Below, in pieces: positions 60,335-64,000 of a stretch of 64,000 bases of DNA (position 1 is its first letter; each line of letters opens with the position of its first letter). The position numbers and the translations under genes were made by a program. This DNA is from Nannobrachium achirus. Its lineage: Eukaryota; Chordata; Actinopteri; Myctophiformes; Myctophidae. The notes below the pieces were generated by a model. The model was given only the letters and a program-made list of their open reading frames with translations. It was not told the DNA's origin and searched no databases. The DNA lies in NCBI GenBank assembly GCA_963921795.1, contig OY997654.1, positions 5,175,217 through 5,239,216 of the forward strand, read 5' to 3'.

Positions 60335-61605
60335 TCTCACTTTCAAACATGTTTTGGGTCATTTTAACTTCTTCTCAGGCTTTTGTGAGAAAAAGACGAC
60401 AAAAAAGAAAGAAAGAAAGGCCTCCGCCTGATCAGCCAACTCAAGCCCTCATCACTCAAAGCCACCATGGAGCAGGGCTTCTGCTCAGCTGCTACTAGGA
60501 TGTGAAACAGTGCCTTCTCTGGCCACCTGAGAGAACAACAGTCTGTAGGCTTTTATAAGAGGACTTTTTGTTTTCAACAAGAAATGTTTTAAGCTCTGTG
60601 TTTTTATACTTGAACTTTATCTTAGCTGTGTATTCAAATCCATCTAAAACAATAGAATATTGTGCAAAAGTAACTTGAAACTTTTTTTTTAAACGTTCAC
60701 ATGTTCTAGTCGATACATTGCATATGCAGTTAATTATTCCAAACCTTTTTTGTTAAGATTTTGTTTTTTTATGGCATACTGCTCATGAATATCAAGTCCA
60801 TATTAATTTCAAAATATTACAATATTACAGGAGACCACTCAAAACAAGGATTTATAATAGAAATGTCAAACCTCTGAAGTCAGAGTTGCTTGAAGTCCAG
60901 TGGGAAGTTTCCACATGATTATGATTTGGGTTGCTAGGGCATCTGCAATACTTTTTTTACACAATATTATTATTATTTTTTTTTAATGGATCCCAGAGAT
61001 TCTGTAAATGAATTCCGGAATTCTGTAGTTAGGCTGTTTGGAGGCTTGTCTTTAAGGCCTTTGTAGCGCTACGATACCATACGTGGACGCCATGGAGACT
61101 TGAATTTAATAAAATATTTTCGTATTTTTCGCATTCCTGAGACAAAAAATGCATTTGAGTAAATGTACCCCCATTGATTCCAGATGGGGACCCAATTGTG
61201 TTTGGGTCCCCATCCAGAATCAATGGGGGTACATTTATTGCAATCAAATTATTGTCTAAGGAATGTGACAAAAAACTAAAGATATTATTGAAAAAAAAAA
61301 AAACATTTTGGGGGTGAAGTGAACTACTCCTTTAAGTGTTTGACTGTACTCCTGTTTTCATGTATGTTTAGTAATATATTCAATCTATCATTTATGTTTA
61401 GTAATATATTCAATATAGTAATATATTCAATCTATCATTTATGTGTAGTAATATATTCAATATAGTAATATATTCAATCTATCATTTATGTATAGTAATA
61501 TATTCAATATAGTAATATATTCAATCTATCATTTCTGTGTAGTAACATATTCAATATAGTAATATATTCAATCTATAATTTATGTTTAGTAATATATTCA
61601 ATGAA
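60003..61605 (+). other. Putative 3' untranslated and downstream region
   Basis: 60060-60150 holds a dispersed repeat (AAAGGAGCTTTATTGGCATG). (CA)n lies at 60285-60331. A foldback at 61160-61245 pairs AATGTACCCCCATTGATTC with GAATCAATGGGGGTACATT. An AT-rich minisatellite lies at 61368-61605. No other gene was seen. Confidence 0.5.
61368..61605. repeat. AT-rich minisatellite
   Basis: Units of about 41-45 bases combine AGTAATATATTCAATATAGT with AATCTATCATTTATG; about five copies. Confidence 0.85.
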
Positions 61606-61655
61606 TCAGAGATACAAGCTCGCAGCGCGTCACTTGTAGATCTGCTATTTTTGAA
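61606..61655. repeat. Short hairpin element, copy 11
   Basis: GAGATACAAGCTCGCAGCGC, then CACTTGTAGATCTGCTATTT. It follows the minisatellite directly. Confidence 0.6.
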
Positions 61656-61912
61656 CATTTTGTAAAATTATTTCAAGAATCTTTCAAGAACTATACAGTA
61701 GATTTAGTTAGAAGGCATTTGTCTCAGGTCTTAATGGGTTCAAAACAAATTATAAATGGCTGTAAGCGGGTGTGCTGCTATAAGCGGGGGTGCGTGCGTG
61801 TGTATACAGTATTTGCATTGAGATGAATGATACATGTAATACAAATGTATTTGATTTACTGTACACATTTTTGTAATGTATATATATATTTTTTTTTTGT
61901 GCAGATATTTTG

Positions 61913-61918
61913 AATAAA
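61913..61918 (+). terminator. Candidate polyadenylation signal AATAAA
   Basis: AATAAA in TTTTGAATAAAGAAATG, with more AATAAA words at 61966-61985. It could end the receptor transcript, giving a 3' untranslated region of about 1.9 kb; an earlier AATAAA at about 60137 lies inside a repeat. Confidence 0.35.
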
Positions 61919-61993
61919 GAAATGTACAATATGGAATGTTTCCCCTACAAACCAAATCTCTTCCCTGAAATAAATAAAAACTAAAATAAAACT

Positions 61994-62035
61994 ACAAGAT
62001 AGTGAGCCTGTAGATCAGCAATGTTTTTCCAAATG
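61994..62035. repeat. Short hairpin element, copy 12 (half)
   Basis: GTGAGCCTGTAGATCAGCAA then TGTTTTTCC; only the right half is recognisable. Confidence 0.45.
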
Positions 62036-62119
62036 TGATCGTACATGGAGACTCATAGTGGCTACAGTCTAAACCCAACCTCAGCAAGGTGGATAACTTC
62101 ACAGTCAAAGCCACAAGCC

Positions 62120-62540
62120 ATGTTTCCATAAGCTTATTCGAAAATAGGAAGCAAATTATCAGAAATTCGCATTAAGACAAAGCAAATTTAGCCTGTTTCC
62201 ATTTGCGGGTGTCATTCGAATTAGCGACGGTCGCATGGGTTGATCGGGCTGATTTTTTTAGACCGAACCGAGACGTGAGCACTGCACGACTGACTGCTGT
62301 GACTCGATCGCTGCACAGTGCGCACTCATCCTGCAAGTTTCAGCGTCCTCTGGAAGGTGGCTGATCTGCAAGCTCACAACGCGGCGCGGAGACGTGGATG
62401 CGAGCTGCTGTGAGCTTGTAGATCGGCCACTTTTGGCACGCAACACCGTGTGATGAGGAAGGGTTAGCCACGGATGGCTTGACTCCGGGAGGTGAAAACG
62501 GGAGGAATTTACACACAGTCCATGTCACTCCGTGAACCGG
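62120..62540. mobile_element. MITE, copy 2 (inverse of 45212-45565)
   Basis: It runs from CCATGTTTCCATAAGCTTAT to GTCCATGTCACTCCGTGAAC. It holds hairpin copy 13 at 62355-62432 (GCTGATCTGCAAGCTCACAA and GCTGTGAGCTTGTAGATCGG). Confidence 0.65.
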
Positions 62541-62544
62541 TTTG

Positions 62545-63375
62545 TTTTGTGGGCTATTTTGTGGGGGTGATCATTGATGCTGAATTAAATTTAATACACA
62601 CATTAATCATGTCACGAAGATTGCCTTTTTTCACCTTAGAAATATTGCACGAATTAGAGCCTATCTGTCGCTGAACGATGCAAAAACGCTGATCCACGCT
62701 TTCGTTTTCTCTCGGCTGGATTACTGCAACGCACTTCTCTCTGGTCTGCCAAAGAAAACAACTGACAGACTACAACTTGTTCAAAATGCGGCAGCCAGAG
62801 TTTTAACTAAAACTAAGATAAGAGAACATATTACTCCAGTCTTAGCATCGCTACACTGGCTCCCGGTTGTTTTTAGGATTGATTTTTAAAATACTTTTAC
62901 TTGTTTATAAAGCTCTAAATGGTCTGGCACCTTCGTACCTCTATGACTGCCTGCATAGATATGTTCCAACCCGCCCACTCAGGTCCTCTAGTGCATACCT
63001 ACTTGAGACGCCAACAATGACATATAAAAAATATGGTGAAGCAGCTTTCTGCTTCTACGGACCGGCAGCTTGGAATAAACTCCCACTACACCTAAGACAG
63101 GCAGCCTCTGTGGATAGCTTTAAAGCACAGCTCAAGACCTATTTCTTTACTCTTGCTTTTAGCTAAATGTTTAAATCCCTGTGCTGCTAATTGACGTCCA
63201 CACTGTTCTGTAATCATTTTAATTATTTCTTTTTATTCTGTATTTATTTATTTTTATTTTACTTTTTCTCTGTTAAGCACTTGTGCTTCATTTTCTGCTC
63301 TGTAAAGCGCTTTGAGCTGCATTTCATGTCATGAAAGGTGCTATACAAATAAAGTTTTATTATTATTATTATTAT
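62545..63375 (+). mobile_element. L2-like LINE 3' end
   Basis: In order: LIHAFVFSRLDYCNALLSGL, KKTTDRLQLVQNAAARVLTK, ITPVLASLHWLPV, then in a second frame after about 62870 FKILLLVYKALNGLAPSYLY, YGEAAFCFYGPAAWNKLPLH and SFKAQLKTYFFTLAFS with a stop. The 3' end TGTAAAGCGCTTTGAGCTGC, then (ATT)n, is typical of L2 elements. It is 5' truncated with one frame change near 62875. Confidence 0.8.
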
Positions 63376-63724
63376 TATTACCCCTATTGTTTTTGGTGTC
63401 TCTAAGGTCTATGAGCTATGGCCGGTGTACACAGCCAAATTTACGGGCCCCACTGTGCGGATTGTGGGGGCGTGAAAATTCACCGGGTGGACTCTAAATG
63501 TCCTCTGGGGCCCCCTCTGCGTGTGGACTCCACTTGTTCGCCCATCAGTCCCACGGATGATTTTTGTTTATTTTTTTTTTATTTAGGGTCCTTTTCTGCA
63601 GTTCAAGCATAATTCCACAGGGCGGCAGGCTATTTTCCAAAACTATTGGAAGTGGACATGTGTTCACAGGTAGCATTATTGAATGGAAAAAATTACTGTC
63701 TAATTTGATAGACTATTCCATCTC

Positions 63725-64000
63725 CGTGATTTGTAGATCTAACTTTACAGACAGTTCATTTCTATGATTTGTATATCTAATTCCAAAACCAGTCCCATCC
63801 CCATGATTTGTAGATCTAATTCCATCAGCAGTTCCATACCATGATTTGTAGCTCTAAATCCATCACCTGTCACATCCACATGATTTGTAGATCTAATTCT
63901 AAAACCTGTCACATCCACATGATTTGTAGATCTAATTCTAAAACCATTCACATCCACATGATTTGTAGATCTAATCCATACCATAATTTGTAGCTCTAAA
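63725..64000. repeat. Minisatellite at the window end
   Basis: About seven units of 35-41 bases contain ATGATTTGTAGATCTAATTC followed by CAAAACC, CATCAGC or AAAACCTGTCACATCCAC. It probably continues beyond the window. Confidence 0.9.

Noticed and set aside
60361-60560. Alternative last exon after TTCTTCTCAG at about 60379
   Set aside because: The acceptor-like site is plausible, but the following frame is Lys-rich and short and the phase-1 stop exon at 59989 comes first.

Overview
The window looks like ray-finned (teleost) fish genomic DNA. It has long CA/GT and GCAC microsatellites, dense nested DNA transposons and foldback MITEs, several non-LTR LINE pieces, a Crypton tyrosine recombinase relic, and one split gene whose Ig domains resemble the teleost Fc-receptor-like family. 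I saw no bacterial operon, rRNA, tRNA or CRISPR array, and no LTR retroelement that I could recognise. The species cannot be named from sequence alone.

The only host gene I can support is on the + strand, from about 12.8 kb (tentative) or 16.6 kb to 60.0 kb. Its exons are: a signal-peptide exon (16588-16629, perhaps preceded by 12813-12858), a first Ig domain split over two exons (18313-18477, 18833-18931), a second Ig domain in one exon (24703-24963), a stalk plus transmembrane exon (26045-26191), then a chain of short cytoplasmic exons. Each of these carries one tyrosine motif (26953, 27245, 28397, 29594, 31227, 51626). A decayed exon follows at 52265, and a terminal exon at 59989 holds the stop. 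Every intron is phase 1, so exon duplication keeps frame. The joined reading frame is about 397 codons. The tail has four canonical ITIMs (VTYADV, VTYSTV twice, VNYSTV) and two weaker YxxV motifs, which predicts an inhibitory cell-surface receptor.

Region by region. 1-5.7 kb: dispersed repeats, a 180-bp palindrome, a duplicated 340-bp repeat block and a Harbinger-type MITE. 5.7-7.7 kb: Crypton relic and a hairpin element. 7.7-12.6 kb: microsatellites and a Harbinger-like element (9349-11847) carrying a nested TA-inserted element (10293-11745). 13.2-14.3 kb: minus-strand relic of an unidentified coding sequence. 14.4-16.4 kb: degenerate LINE. 16.7-18.1 kb: a repeat duplicated in tandem, one copy holding a palindromic element with an 8-bp target duplication. 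18.9-24.7 kb: intron with a LINE tail split by a second Harbinger-like copy. 25-31 kb: tail exons separated by MITEs and microsatellites. 32-42.8 kb: a nested palindromic complex inside one intron. It consists of a head-to-head duplicated transposon fragment encoding an XPG/FEN-like nuclease (Academ-like), interrupted by a 5.6-kb foldback element, a hAT element and a TTAA-flanked element. 43-60 kb: more MITEs, a 790-bp palindromic array, a 15-copy minisatellite touching a splice acceptor, and large foldbacks. 60-64 kb: 3' region, an L2-like LINE 3' end and a terminal minisatellite.

Several insertions can be proven inside the window because a related copy shows the uninterrupted site. This gives target duplications of TTA/TAA, TA and 8 bp for different families. 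A second recurring feature is a 40-75 bp hairpin built on GATCTACAAGCTCACA, present about thirteen times in unrelated surroundings.
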